NCBI RefSeq assembly: GCF_009604385.1 | Contig: NZ_WEGJ01000008.1 | Location: forward strand, 62,001-126,000 | DNA length: 64,000 bases | Source of the DNA: Streptomyces smaragdinus | Lineage (GTDB): Bacteria; Actinomycetota; Actinomycetes; Streptomycetales; Streptomycetaceae | Reading direction: 5' to 3' | Part shown: one piece after another, positions 8,455 through 17,317 of the stretch | Numbering within the stretch: position 1 is the stretch's first letter | Layout: every line of letters starts with the position of its first letter | Notes under the pieces: model-generated | What the model was told of the DNA's origin: nothing | Databases searched by the model: none | What the model saw: the letters and a program-made list of their open reading frames with translations, nothing else | Made by a program: the position numbers and the translations under genes

Positions 8455-8587
8455 GAGAGACTCTCCTGTCGATGCTGCTAACGCGGGCGGTGGCTCCTCG
8501 GGGCGGGGAGCACGTCCGCCGGACCAGTCCTACCCCAGGCGTCCGTTAGCGTAGTGCCTCTCGGGGCCGGAAGGAGATAAGGGTACT

Positions 8588-9346
8588 GTGACGAATTTCC
8601 CCGGACGCCTTCCGATGCGCGGGATCCGGCCGGTCCGGGTCCTGACACTGGGTGTCTTCGGGCTCGCCGGTCTCCTCTTCTGGACCAGTTTTCACACGGC
8701 GCAGGGCGTGAACCTGCGGACCGACGACTCCATGCTGCGGCTCAGCGACCTGATCCAGGAACGCGACGACGACAACGCGGAGCTCGACCGGCAGACCTCC
8801 TCCCTGCGCGACGGCATCGACGACCTCGCCGAACGCGACTCCGGCGGCGACACCGCGTCCCGGCGCCGGATGCGCCGGCTCGAGGACATCGCCGGCACCA
8901 GCCGCCTCGGCGGCGCCGGGCTGACCGTCACGCTGCAGGACGCCCCGCCGGACGCGCAGGCGCTGATCCCCGGGGTGCCCGAGCCGCAGCCCGACGACCT
9001 GGTGATCCACCAGCAGGACGTGCAGGCCGTGGTCAACGCCCTGTGGCAGGGCGGCGCCGAGGGGATCCGGGTGATGGACCAGCGCCTCATCTCCACCAGC
9101 GCCGTGCGCTGCGTCGGCAACACCCTGATCCTCCAGGGCCGCGTCTACTCCCCGCCGTACGCCGTGACGGCCGTCGGCGATCCGGACGAGCTGCGCCGGG
9201 CGCTGGACGCCTCGCCCTCGATCCAGAACTATCAGCGCTACGTGGCCGCGTACGGCCTCGGCTGGAAGGTCGCCGAACACGACTCCGTGACACTGCCCGG
9301 CTACGCGGGCACCGTGGGCGTGCACGTCGCCGAGCCCGTCGGCTGA
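8588..9346 (+). CDS. DUF881 family membrane-anchored protein
   Basis: 252 residues from GTG, with AGGAG upstream. A single N-terminal membrane segment (about 17-34) is followed by a coiled-coil-like stretch (DLIQERDDDNAELDRQTSSL) and the DUF881 core. That core contains GAGLTVTLQDAP, NALWQGGAEGIRVMDQRLIS and YVAAYGLGWKV. The family is commonly found in actinobacterial division clusters. The function is unknown. It starts a run of plus-strand genes that continues to the sortases. Confidence 0.9.
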   Translation: MTNFPGRLPMRGIRPVRVLTLGVFGLAGLLFWTSFHTAQGVNLRTDDSMLRLSDLIQERDDDNAELDRQTSSLRDGIDDLAERDSGGDTASRRRMRRLEDIAGTSRLGGAGLTVTLQDAPPDAQALIPGVPEPQPDDLVIHQQDVQAVVNALWQGGAEGIRVMDQRLISTSAVRCVGNTLILQGRVYSPPYAVTAVGDPDELRRALDASPSIQNYQRYVAAYGLGWKVAEHDSVTLPGYAGTVGVHVAEPVG

Positions 9347-9455
9347 CGGATTCCGGACGGCCGGTGGGCCGCGGACGCCGGACGGCTACGCTGGGCGGAT
9401 CGTTACCCTGATACCGCGCGGGCGGGGCCCGCTCGGTGAGCGTGAAGAGGGGCAC

Positions 9456-9626
9456 ATGTACGGCTGGATCTGGCGGCATCTGCCGGGGAACGCGCTGGTG
9501 CGCGCGCTGATCTCCGCGCTGCTCGTGCTGGGCATCGTGTTCGTGCTCTTCCAGTACGTCTTTCCCTGGGCGGAGCCGCTGCTCCCGTTCGGCGACGTGA
9601 CCGTGGACGAAGGGCGGGGGGCATGA
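9456..9626 (+). CDS. Small single-pass membrane protein (56 aa)
   Basis: The ATG at 9456 is preceded by GAAGAGGGGC. The product opens MYGWIWRHLPGNALVRALIS, runs into a hydrophobic helix (ALLVLGIVFVLFQYVFPWAE) and ends acidic. The stop overlaps the pabA ATG (ATGA), so the two are coupled. A short protein of this type regularly sits between DUF881 and pabA in Streptomyces; its function is unknown. It is too short to be caught by size-limited gene callers. Confidence 0.8.
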   Translation: MYGWIWRHLPGNALVRALISALLVLGIVFVLFQYVFPWAEPLLPFGDVTVDEGRGA

Positions 9627-10252
9627 GCGCCCGGATCCTGGTGGTCGACAATTACGACAGCTTCGTGTTCAACCTGGTGCAGTACCTGTACCAGCTGGGC
9701 GCCGAGTGCGAGGTGCTGCGCAACGACGAGGTGGCGCCCGCGCACGCCGGCGACGGCTTCGACGGCGTGCTGCTGTCGCCCGGTCCCGGGACGCCCGAGC
9801 AGGCGGGGGTGTGCGTCGACATGGTGCGGCACTGCGCCGCCGCCGGGATCCCGGTGTTCGGCGTGTGCCTGGGGCTGCAGTCGATGGCGGTGGCGTACGG
9901 CGGGGTCGTGGACCGGGCGCCGGAGCTGCTGCACGGGAAGACGTCGCCGGTGGCGCACGACGGCGTCGGGGTGTTCCGGGGGCTGCCGTCGCCGTTCACC
10001 GCGACGCGGTACCACTCCCTCGCGGTCACGGACGTGCCCGACGAGCTGCGGGTGACGGCGCGGACGGAGAACGGGATCGTGATGGGGCTGCGGCACCGGG
10101 ATCTGCCGGTGGAGGGTGTGCAGTTCCATCCGGAGTCGGTGCTCACCGAGTGGGGGCATCTGATGCTGGCCAACTGGCTCGAGGAGTGCGGCGACCCGGA
10201 CGCGGTGGCGCGTTCGGCGGGCCTCGCGCCGGTGGTGGGTACGGCGGGGTGA
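9623..10252 (+). CDS. pabA: Aminodeoxychorismate/anthranilate synthase glutamine amidotransferase subunit
   Basis: 209 residues of class I glutamine amidotransferase. It starts with ILVVDNYDSFVFNLVQYL. The catalytic triad is visible: Cys82 in GVCLGLQ, His169 and Glu171 in VQFHPES. It supplies ammonia from glutamine to a chorismate-using partner for p-aminobenzoate (folate) or anthranilate (tryptophan) synthesis. The partner subunit is not in the window, so pabA versus trpG cannot be settled here. It overlaps genes on both sides by 4 nt. Confidence 0.9.
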   Translation: MSARILVVDNYDSFVFNLVQYLYQLGAECEVLRNDEVAPAHAGDGFDGVLLSPGPGTPEQAGVCVDMVRHCAAAGIPVFGVCLGLQSMAVAYGGVVDRAPELLHGKTSPVAHDGVGVFRGLPSPFTATRYHSLAVTDVPDELRVTARTENGIVMGLRHRDLPVEGVQFHPESVLTEWGHLMLANWLEECGDPDAVARSAGLAPVVGTAG

Positions 10253-11436
10253 CCCGGGACGGGACGGACGGAGCGCCGGACGCGGACGGGCCGTCGCCGG
10301 TCCGCGCGTCCTGGTTCGAGCCGCGCGCCCCCGAGCCCCGCCCCGCCGCCGAGCCGCCGGTCCCGCGGCAGGCCACGCCCGTACACCCGTCGGCGGGCGT
10401 GCCCTGGGGGGAGGCGGCGGAGCCCGTACCGATGCCTGAGCCGCGGCCCGAGCCCGTACGGATCCCGCAGCCGCAGCCCGAGCCCGTACGCCTCCCGGAC
10501 CCCGACCCCCCGACCGCCCTCCTCCGCCCCGTCCCCGCCCCGGATCCCCACGACCACCCCGCCGACCGCACCATGGCCCTGCGCGTGGCCGAGCTCCGTT
10601 CCGCCGTCGCCGCGAAGATCCTCGGGCCCGCCGAGGACGAGCCGCCGCTGCCCGACGAGCCGCCGCCCCCCGGCAGCCGGATGGCCGCGAGGCAGGCCGC
10701 GCGGGTGGCCAAGCAGCGGCGGCAGCTGCTCGTGAGCCGGATCGCCGGCGAGGCCTTCATCACCTTCGGCGCCCTGATGCTGCTGTTCGTCGCGTACCAG
10801 CTCTGGTGGACGAACGTGCTCGCCGACCGCAACGCCGGCGAGCAGGCGAAGAAGCTGCAGGAGGAGTGGCAGGACCCCGGCGGGGGAGACGACGGCGCCG
10901 CCGCCGGGACGGGCGCCGGCAGCGGGAAGGACCGCAAGCAGCCGGCGTACGAGCCGGGCGACGGCTTCGCCATCGTCCACATCCCGAAGCTCGGCGTGGA
11001 CGATCCGGTGGCCGAGGGCGTCGACAAGGTGAAGGTCCTCGACAAGGGCCTCATCGGCCACTACAACGACGGCGCCCTGAAGTCCGCGATGCCCTGGGAC
11101 AAGACGGGCAACTTCGCGATCGCCGGCCACCGCAACACCCACGGCGAGCCCTTCCGCTACATCAACCACCTCACGGCCGGCGACAAGGTCGTGGTGGAGA
11201 CGAAGAACACCTACTACGTCTACAAGGTGACCAAGCAGCTTCCCTCGACCAGCCCCGCCAACACCTCCGTGATCGACCCCGTCCCGAAGGGGTCCGGCTT
11301 CACCGCTCCCGGGCGGTACATCACACTGACGACCTGTACTCCGGAATTCACGTCCAAATATCGCCTGATCGTCTGGGGCGTTATGGTCGAGGAGCTACCG
11401 CGGAGCGAGGGCACGCCGGACGTGCTTGCCGAGTGA
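10249..11436 (+). CDS. Class E sortase with long disordered cytoplasmic N-terminus
   Basis: 395 residues from the GTG that overlaps the pabA stop (GTGA). Residues 1-150 are Pro/Glu/Arg-rich with repeats such as PEPRPEPVRIPQPQPEPVRL. A membrane helix (about 163-185, ending YQLWWTN) leads to the external sortase domain. Catalytic His is in IAGHRNTHG, Cys in TLTTCTPEF and Arg in SKYRLIVWG. Class E sortases attach secreted proteins with LAXTG-type signals to peptidoglycan in Streptomyces. A second sortase gene follows, and the cytoplasmic tail is unusually long. Confidence 0.9.
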   Translation: MTRDGTDGAPDADGPSPVRASWFEPRAPEPRPAAEPPVPRQATPVHPSAGVPWGEAAEPVPMPEPRPEPVRIPQPQPEPVRLPDPDPPTALLRPVPAPDPHDHPADRTMALRVAELRSAVAAKILGPAEDEPPLPDEPPPPGSRMAARQAARVAKQRRQLLVSRIAGEAFITFGALMLLFVAYQLWWTNVLADRNAGEQAKKLQEEWQDPGGGDDGAAAGTGAGSGKDRKQPAYEPGDGFAIVHIPKLGVDDPVAEGVDKVKVLDKGLIGHYNDGALKSAMPWDKTGNFAIAGHRNTHGEPFRYINHLTAGDKVVVETKNTYYVYKVTKQLPSTSPANTSVIDPVPKGSGFTAPGRYITLTTCTPEFTSKYRLIVWGVMVEELPRSEGTPDVLAE

Positions 11437-11451
11437 GAATCGGGGCATGCG

Positions 11452-12195
11452 TTGACGATCACGGACAACTCGCGGGGCACCGGCCCCCGGGTGCCCAGCT
11501 GGGCCGCGGGCCCGCCGCGGCGCCCGCGCCGGGGCCTGGTGGCGTCGGTCGTCAGCCTGACGGGTGAACTGCTCATCACGATCGGCGTCCTGCTGGCCCT
11601 GTTCGTCGCGTACTCGCTCTGGTGGACGAACGTCCAGGCGAACCGTGAGGCGGGCCGGCTCAGCGATCACCTGCGCGACAGCTGGCAGTCGGGCGCCCCG
11701 GGCGCGCTGGACACCGACGGCGGGCTCGGCTTCCTGCACGTGCCGGCGATGGCGCAGGACGTGCTGGTGCGCGCGGGTACGGGCACGAAGGTGCTGAACG
11801 AGGGCGTGGCCGGGTTCTACGAGAAGCCGGTGAAGTCGGCGATGCCGTGGGACAAGGCGGGGAACTTCACCCTGGCGGCGCACCGCGACGGGCACGGGGC
11901 GAAGTTCCACAACATCCACAAGATCGACGTGGGTGACCCGATCGTCTTTGAGACCAAGGACACCTGGTACGTCTACAAGACGTACGCGACGCTGCCGGAG
12001 ACGTCGAAGTACAACACCGACGTGCTGGCGCCCGTGCCGAAGGAGTCCGGCCGCGAGAAGCCGGGCCGGTACATCACGCTGACGACGTGCACCCCGATGT
12101 ACACCTCGGAGCACCGCTACATCGTCTGGGGCGAGCTGGTCCGTACGGAAAAGGTCGACGCCGCCCGCACCCCGCCCGCCGAGCTGCGCGACTAG
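11452..12195 (+). CDS. Class E sortase, second copy
   Basis: 247 residues from a TTG at 11452. No ATG or GTG lies in frame closer, and only a weak GGGG precedes it, so the start is uncertain. It has a short N-terminus, a membrane helix (about 31-53, ending YSLWWTN) and a sortase domain with His in AAHRDGHGAKF, Cys in TLTTCTPMYT and Arg in EHRYIVWGE. It is clearly related to the upstream sortase (MPWDK, TLTTCTP, WWTN blocks shared) but lacks the proline-rich extension. Its stop overlaps the convergent DUF2252 gene by 4 nt. Confidence 0.88.
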   Translation: MTITDNSRGTGPRVPSWAAGPPRRPRRGLVASVVSLTGELLITIGVLLALFVAYSLWWTNVQANREAGRLSDHLRDSWQSGAPGALDTDGGLGFLHVPAMAQDVLVRAGTGTKVLNEGVAGFYEKPVKSAMPWDKAGNFTLAAHRDGHGAKFHNIHKIDVGDPIVFETKDTWYVYKTYATLPETSKYNTDVLAPVPKESGREKPGRYITLTTCTPMYTSEHRYIVWGELVRTEKVDAARTPPAELRD

Positions 12196-13625
12196 ACCCC
12201 GAGCTCCGCCGGAAGGCGCCCCGACCGTACGGCCCTGAGCAGCTCCGCGTGGTCCGCCTCGCTGCGGTCGGCGTAGGCGACGGCGAAGGCGGCGATCGCG
12301 TCGTCCAGCTCCTCCGACTTACCCGCGTAGCCGGCGACGAGCCGGGGGTCGACGCTGTGGGCGTGGGCGCGGGCGAGGAGGGCGCCGGTCATCCGGGCGT
12401 AGTCGTCGAGCTGGTCGGTGGCCAGGGCGGCCGGGTCGACGCTGCCCTTGCGGTTGCGGAACTGGCGCACCTGGTACGGGCGGCCGTCGACGGTGGTCCA
12501 GCCGAGCAGGATGTCGCTGACGACCTGCATCTGCTTCTGCCCCAGCACGACGCGCTGCCCCTCGTGCGCGGGCGCCGGGACGGGGAAGCCCGCGGCGGCG
12601 GCGGGGGCGGCGACCACCGAGGTGCGGGCCTCCTTGACCTGGAGGACGAGGGGTTCGCCGCGGTGGTCCTGGAGGAGGACGACGTACGAGCGGGTGCCGA
12701 CGGAGCCGGTGCCGACGATGCGGAAGGCGACGTCCTGGACGGAGTAGCGGGCGAGCAGCGGCAGCCGGTCCGGGGGGAGCGTGCGCAGATACGGGCCGAG
12801 CGAGCCGGCGACGGCGGCGGCCTCCGCGTCCGGGACGCGGCGCAGGACCGGCGGGGCGTCGGTGAAGCGGCGGGTGCCGTCGGGCTGTTCGACGGTGCTC
12901 TTCTCGGCGAACCGGGCGCTGGTGTTGCGGCGGGCCTTCGCGGAGACGCGCTCCAGGGTGCCGGCGAGGTCGTGGGCGTCGGCGTGGGAGACGAGCTCCT
13001 CGTCGGCGATGGCGTTCCAGGCGTCGAGGGCGGGGAGCCTGGCGAGCAGGCGCATCGTGCGCCGGTACGCGCCGGTGGCGTCGGCCGCGGCCGTACGGCA
13101 GATGTCCTCGTCGGCGCCGGCCTCGCGTCCGGCGAGGACCAGGGAGGCGGCGAGGCGCTTGAGGTCCCACTCCCAGGGGCCGTGGACGGTCTCGTCGAAG
13201 TCGTTGATGTCGATCGTCAGGGTGCCCCGCGCGTCCCCGTACAGCCCGAAGTTGGCGGCGTGGGCGTCGCCGCAGAGCTGGGCGCCGGTGCCGGTGTGGG
13301 GCAGCGGGGCCAGGTCGTACGCCATCAGGCCGGCGGAGCCGCGCAGGAACGCGAAGGGGCCGGCGGCCATCCGGCCGGTGCGGATCGGGATGAGTCCCTC
13401 GATGCGGCCCTCGGCGGACCGCTCGACGGCGTCGACGATGTCCGGGCGCCGCGGCGTGACCTCGAACCGGCCCTGGCCGGCGCGGGGGAGGCGCTCGCGC
13501 AGCGCCCTGCCCTGCCGGCGGGGGGAGGTCGCGGCGGTGCGCCCGGGCGGGGCGAAGCCGTCGGTGCGGGGCAGGCGGACGGCGGGGGCGGTGCGCTGCT
13601 CAGGTATGCGGACGGTGTCGGCCAT
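12192..13625 (-). CDS. DUF2252 family protein, kinase-like fold
   Basis: 477 residues from the ATG at 13623-13625, with GGGAGGGG 6 nt upstream. A longer frame to 13721 lacks a ribosome site. DUF2252 motifs include FLRGSAGLMAYDLA, CGDAHAANFGLYGDARG and FDINDFDET-like TIDINDFDETVHGPWEWDLKRL. The GDAHAANFG and IDINDFDE blocks recall the HGD and D motifs of aminoglycoside-phosphotransferase-like enzymes, so a phosphotransferase activity is possible but not shown. It lies downstream of terD on the same strand, separated by a terminator. Confidence 0.8.
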   Translation of the reverse strand: MADTVRIPEQRTAPAVRLPRTDGFAPPGRTAATSPRRQGRALRERLPRAGQGRFEVTPRRPDIVDAVERSAEGRIEGLIPIRTGRMAAGPFAFLRGSAGLMAYDLAPLPHTGTGAQLCGDAHAANFGLYGDARGTLTIDINDFDETVHGPWEWDLKRLAASLVLAGREAGADEDICRTAAADATGAYRRTMRLLARLPALDAWNAIADEELVSHADAHDLAGTLERVSAKARRNTSARFAEKSTVEQPDGTRRFTDAPPVLRRVPDAEAAAVAGSLGPYLRTLPPDRLPLLARYSVQDVAFRIVGTGSVGTRSYVVLLQDHRGEPLVLQVKEARTSVVAAPAAAAGFPVPAPAHEGQRVVLGQKQMQVVSDILLGWTTVDGRPYQVRQFRNRKGSVDPAALATDQLDDYARMTGALLARAHAHSVDPRLVAGYAGKSEELDDAIAAFAVAYADRSEADHAELLRAVRSGRLPAELGV

Positions 13626-13724
13626 GGGTCCCCTCCCACTCCCCCGGGCTCCCGGGCCCGTGCGGTGCGGTGACGATACCGCCGGGGGCGGGGCGGGGCG
13701 GCGGGCGGGGCGGATGTGCACGGC

Positions 13725-13758
13725 AACGGCCCGCTCCCGGGGCGGGGAGCGGGCCGTT
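13725..13758 (-). terminator. Terminator after terD
   Basis: Fourteen perfect pairs (AACGGCCCGCTCCC with GGGAGCGGGCCGTT) enclose a 6-nt GC loop, just downstream of the minus-strand terD stop. Confidence 0.75.
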
Positions 13759-13770
13759 GGGCGTGCGACG

Positions 13771-14346
13771 TCAGACGTTGACGCCGAAGTCCTGGGCGAT
13801 GCCGCGCAGGCCCGAGGCGTAACCCTGGCCGACGGCGCGGAACTTCCACTCGGCGCCGTTGCGGTAGAGCTCGCCGAAGACCATCGCGGTCTCCGTGGAG
13901 GCGTCCTCGGAGAGGTCGTAGCGGGCGATCTCCGTGCCGCCCGCCTGGTTCACGACGCGGATGAACGCGTTGCGGACCTGGCCGAAGGACTGCTGGCGGG
14001 TCTCGGCGTCGTAGATCGACACCGGGAAGACGATCTTGTCGATCTCGGCGGGGACGCCGGCCAGATTCACCTTGACCTGCTCGTCGTCGCCCTCGCCCTC
14101 ACCCGTGAGGTTGTCACCGGTGTGCTCGACGGAGCCGTCGGGGCTCTTCAGGTTGTTGAAGAAGATAAAGTTCTTGTCGTTGGAGACCCGGCCGTCGGCG
14201 CCGACCAGCAGGGCGCTGGCGTCCAGGTCGAAGTCCGTGCCCGTGGTCGTGCGCACGTCCCAGCCGAGACCCACGACGACCGCCGTCAGGCCCGGGGCCT
14301 CCTTGGTCAGAGAGACGTTCCCGCCCTTGGAAAGGCTGACACCCAT
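13771..14346 (-). CDS. TerD family calcium-binding stress protein
   Basis: 191 residues from [13 protein letters not shown], the standard TerD start; an ATG six codons further upstream is less likely. Characteristic blocks are [19 protein letters not shown] (Ca-binding acidic motif), [20 protein letters not shown] and [15 protein letters not shown]. TerD proteins belong to the tellurite/chemical-stress family, and Streptomyces carries many copies linked to differentiation and stress. This copy stands alone, with no terABC partners nearby. Confidence 0.92.
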   Translation of the reverse strand: MGVSLSKGGNVSLTKEAPGLTAVVVGLGWDVRTTTGTDFDLDASALLVGADGRVSNDKNFIFFNNLKSPDGSVEHTGDNLTGEGEGDDEQVKVNLAGVPAEIDKIVFPVSIYDAETRQQSFGQVRNAFIRVVNQAGGTEIARYDLSEDASTETAMVFGELYRNGAEWKFRAVGQGYASGLRGIAQDFGVNV

Positions 14347-14484
14347 GGTTGATCCCTGCTCCATCCGGCGCGGACGCGCCGCTTGACTGTGTGACGGTTT
14401 ACGAAAACTTTGCCCGCCCGTGAGGATGAACGAGCTCCTCCCGGGCGGGGTTCCCGCCGCTCCTCCGTCCGTGCGGAGACGGGT

Positions 14485-14498
14485 GTTTCACGTGAAAC
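14485..14498. other. parS: parS centromere site (ParB binding)
   Basis: The perfect 14-bp palindrome GTTTCACGTGAAAC occurs in the 207-nt gap between terD and the rhodanese gene, flanked by T on the left and CT on the right. It matches the ParB-binding parS consensus used by Streptomyces, where a couple of dozen copies cluster around oriC. The flanks agree with the 16-bp consensus at 15 of 16 positions. Confidence 0.9.
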
Positions 14499-14553
14499 CT
14501 ACGCACAGTGGCCGGTTCGCGCACGTTCTGCGCAGGCGTTTCGGCCGGGCGGG

Positions 14554-15126
14554 TCAGCCCTGCCGGATCGCCGCGAGGGTCGCCCGCAGATCGGTCCGGT
14601 CGGTGCGGTTGTGCGGGAGCTTGCCGAGCATCGCGGCCATGGCGCAGGTGTTGGACACCGCCGAGTAGACGAGGCCCGCGGCGACACCGGCCGAGAGCAG
14701 CTGGAACGCGGGGTGGACCAGCAGACCCAGCAGCAGCCCGAGCAGGACCAGCCCGCCGGCGGTGAAGCGGACCTGGCGGTCCATGGCCCACACGGTCTTG
14801 GCGGGGGCGCCGGCGGGCCGGCGCAGACCGGCGCCGGAGGCAGCCCAGCCGGAGGTCCCGCCGTCGAGGGAGAGGGCGGCTATGCCGTTCTTCGCGAGGA
14901 TCGCGCAGGCGTTGACGGAGCGGTTGCCGGAGGCGCAGACGACCAGCAGGGGGCGGCGGGCGGCGGCCTCGCGCAGGGCGGGGAGGGCCTCGTCGAGGTC
15001 GTCGACGGGGATGTTGTGGGCGCCGGGCAGATGGCCGGAGGCGAATTCGCCGGGGGTGCGGACGTCGACGACGGTCAGCTCGTCGATGCGTTCGCGGGCG
15101 GCGTCGATGGTCAGGTTGGTGGTCAT
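14554..15126 (-). CDS. Rhodanese fused to DUF2892 membrane domain
   Basis: 190 residues. The rhodanese domain at about 1-105 carries VVDVRTPGEFASGHLPGAHN and the active-site loop CASGNRS with Cys near residue 64. After a linker, two membrane helices form a DUF2892/YgaP-like C-terminal domain (about 118-165). YgaP-type proteins move sulfane sulfur at the membrane. It follows the TauE-type exporter and MBL-rhodanese genes on the same strand and is the last gene of that presumed sulfur operon. Confidence 0.9.
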   Translation of the reverse strand: MTTNLTIDAARERIDELTVVDVRTPGEFASGHLPGAHNIPVDDLDEALPALREAAARRPLLVVCASGNRSVNACAILAKNGIAALSLDGGTSGWAASGAGLRRPAGAPAKTVWAMDRQVRFTAGGLVLLGLLLGLLVHPAFQLLSAGVAAGLVYSAVSNTCAMAAMLGKLPHNRTDRTDLRATLAAIRQG

Positions 15127-15168
15127 GGGGGGTCTCCTTTGTTACGTGATCACGTGATCGACAGCGGG

Positions 15169-15912
15169 TTACAGGGCGAGTTCGAGGAGCATGAAGGCGG
15201 CGACGGCCAGCAGGACGTACGCGAAGATCTGCTGGAGCCGGCTGCCGGCCAGCCGCGCGGCGAGGCGCCGGCCGTCCCGGGCGCCGAGGATCGCGGCGCC
15301 GGTGAAGGGTGCGATGACGGACCAGTCGAGCCCGTCCGCGGTCCCCCCGCGGGTGGCCAGCGCGGCGATCGAGTTCACGGCGATGACCAGCAGGCTCGTA
15401 CCCACGGCGGCCTTCATCCGCAGCCCCAGCACGGACACCAGCGCCGGTACGGCGAGGAACCCCCCGCCGACGCCCAGCACCCCGGTGACCGCGCCCAGCC
15501 CCGCCCCGGCGGCGACCGCGCGCCCGGGCCGTACGGGCAGGCCCTCGGCGGGCCGGGACGGCCGCAGCATCCGTACGGCGGCCAGCGCAGCGATCACGGC
15601 GAACGCCGAGGTGAGCAGCGCGTCCGGCAGCCGGGCGGCCAGCAGACCGCCCGCCATGGCGGGGAGGATGCCGGCCCCGGCGAAGAGCAGTCCCGCGCGC
15701 CAGTCGACGTTGCCGTCCCTGGCGTGGGCGAAGAGCGAGGTCAGGGTGGTGACCGTGACGATGATGAGGCTCGCGGTGATCGCCGAGGACGGGGAGAAGT
15801 CCAGCAGGTAGATCAGCGCGGGCACGGCGAGGACGCTGCCGCCCCCGCCGAGCCCGCCCAGCGCCAGCCCGACGAGCCCGCCGGCGACCAGCGCGAGTAT
15901 CAGGGTGCTCAT
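15169..15912 (-). CDS. TauE/SafE family sulfur-compound exporter
   Basis: 247 residues with about eight hydrophobic helices and the duplicated TauE/SafE pattern: LVGLALGGLGGGGSVLAVPAL near the N-terminus and GAVTGVLGVGGGFLAVPALV in the second half. Family members export sulfite or related sulfur anions across the membrane. Its start overlaps the stop of the upstream MBL-rhodanese gene by 4 nt, so they are co-translated. This supports export of sulfite produced by persulfide oxidation. Confidence 0.9.
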   Translation of the reverse strand: MSTLILALVAGGLVGLALGGLGGGGSVLAVPALIYLLDFSPSSAITASLIIVTVTTLTSLFAHARDGNVDWRAGLLFAGAGILPAMAGGLLAARLPDALLTSAFAVIAALAAVRMLRPSRPAEGLPVRPGRAVAAGAGLGAVTGVLGVGGGFLAVPALVSVLGLRMKAAVGTSLLVIAVNSIAALATRGGTADGLDWSVIAPFTGAAILGARDGRRLAARLAGSRLQQIFAYVLLAVAAFMLLELAL

Positions 15913-17291
15913 ATATGGGGCTCGGCGGGGCGTACGACCAGCCCGGCGGCCTCCGCCCGGTCGAACCCGTCGTCGACGGCGACGACCTCACGCCCGCCCG
16001 CCGACGCCAGCAGCGACGCGGCGATCGCGGCGCGCATGCCGCCGGCGCAGTGCACCCACACCGTGCCCGCGGGCACCTCGCGCAGCCGCTTGTACAGCCC
16101 GTGCACGGGAATGTGCACGGAGTCCGCGATGTGGCCCCCGGCCCGCTCGGAGTCCCGCCGCACGTCCAGCACGACCGGCGGCCGGGACGCGGTGCGCAGC
16201 TCTTGCGCCAGCTCCGCGAAGGTCGCCCGCCGGAACGACGCGGGCGCCTCCCCCGGCAGCAGCCAGTCCCCGGGACCGCCCACCGCCGCGGCGGCCGGCC
16301 GGTCGATGCCGACCCGTACCAGCTCCCGCTGGGCGTCGGCCAGCTGCGCGGGCGACGCGGCGAGCAGCGTCACCGGCTTGCCCCAGGGGACCAGCCACGC
16401 CAGATACGTGGCCAGCTGCCCCTCGGCGTCGAAGTTGAAGGTCCCGGCGACATGCCCCTCGGCGAACGCGACCCGGTTGCGCAGGTCGACGACCCACTCC
16501 CCGGCGGCCAGCCGCGCCGCGATCTGCGCGGCGTCCGCGCGCGGCGGTGCCGTGAGGTCGACGGGGTCGGGGCCGGCGGCGTTGGCCGGTCCCATGTGCG
16601 CGTAGTACGCGGGGATGTCGTCCAGCCCCGCGAGCAGCTCGGAGACGAATTCGTCGGCCCCCCGCAGCAGCGCCGCGTTGACCTGCTTCTCCCGCCCGAT
16701 GGTGGACGTCTCGCCCTCGGCCTGACCGGAGGAGCAGAAGCTGCCGAAGCCGTGCGTGGGCAGCACCGAGGTGTCGTCCGGAAGCGCGTCGGCCAGCCGG
16801 TGCGCGGAGGCGTGCTGGGCGCGGGCGAGCTGCGCGGTGAGCCGGGGCTCGACCAGGTCGGGGCGGCCGACGGTGCCGATGAGCAGCGAGCCGCCGGTGA
16901 ACGCGGCGCGGGGGGTGCCGGCCTCCTCGAGGACGTACGCGGTGTGGTGCGGGGTGTGGCCGGGGGTGGCGACGGCACGCAGGGTGAGTCCGGTGTCGAC
17001 GCCGATCACGTCGCCGTCGTGCACGGGCGTACGGGCGAAGCCGACGCGGGCGCCGGCCGGCACGAGGTAGACGGCGCCGGTCACGCGGGCGAGCTCGAGG
17101 CCGCCGGTGACGTAGTCGTTGTGGACGTGTGTCTCCACCACGTGCGTGATGCGCACGCCCCGGCGGGCCGCGGCGGCGATCATCCGGTCGATGTCGCGTG
17201 GCGGGTCGACGGCGACCGCGGTTCCGGCACCGCCGGCGAGGTAGTGCCGGTTGCCGAGCCCTTCCACCGGGACGGTGTCGACGAAGTACAT
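15909..17291 (-). CDS. MBL-fold persulfide dioxygenase/rhodanese fusion (CstB-like)
   Basis: 460 residues from the ATG at 17289-17291, with GGGAG 10-15 nt upstream. The N-terminal metallo-beta-lactamase domain (about 1-240) has the metal loop ETHVHNDYVTGG and GHTPHHTAY. The first rhodanese-like domain (about 255-345) lacks a catalytic Cys (LLAASPAQL). The second (about 355-455) has an active loop HCAGGMRA. CstB-like and ETHE1-like proteins oxidise persulfides to sulfite or thiosulfate. The usual HxHxDH loop reads HVHNDY here. It leads the operon with TauE and rhodanese-DUF2892, behind two CsoR/CstR-type palindromes. Confidence 0.88.
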   Translation of the reverse strand: MYFVDTVPVEGLGNRHYLAGGAGTAVAVDPPRDIDRMIAAAARRGVRITHVVETHVHNDYVTGGLELARVTGAVYLVPAGARVGFARTPVHDGDVIGVDTGLTLRAVATPGHTPHHTAYVLEEAGTPRAAFTGGSLLIGTVGRPDLVEPRLTAQLARAQHASAHRLADALPDDTSVLPTHGFGSFCSSGQAEGETSTIGREKQVNAALLRGADEFVSELLAGLDDIPAYYAHMGPANAAGPDPVDLTAPPRADAAQIAARLAAGEWVVDLRNRVAFAEGHVAGTFNFDAEGQLATYLAWLVPWGKPVTLLAASPAQLADAQRELVRVGIDRPAAAAVGGPGDWLLPGEAPASFRRATFAELAQELRTASRPPVVLDVRRDSERAGGHIADSVHIPVHGLYKRLREVPAGTVWVHCAGGMRAAIAASLLASAGGREVVAVDDGFDRAEAAGLVVRPAEPHI

Positions 17292-17317
17292 GCGTGTCAG
17301 AGCTCCCTGACTTGGGT

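Noticed and set aside
15148..15159. GATCACGTGATC palindrome in the gap between the TauE and rhodanese genes
   Set aside because: It resembles the parS core CACGTG but lacks the GTTT/AAAC flanks, and it sits within an operon. No role can be supported.
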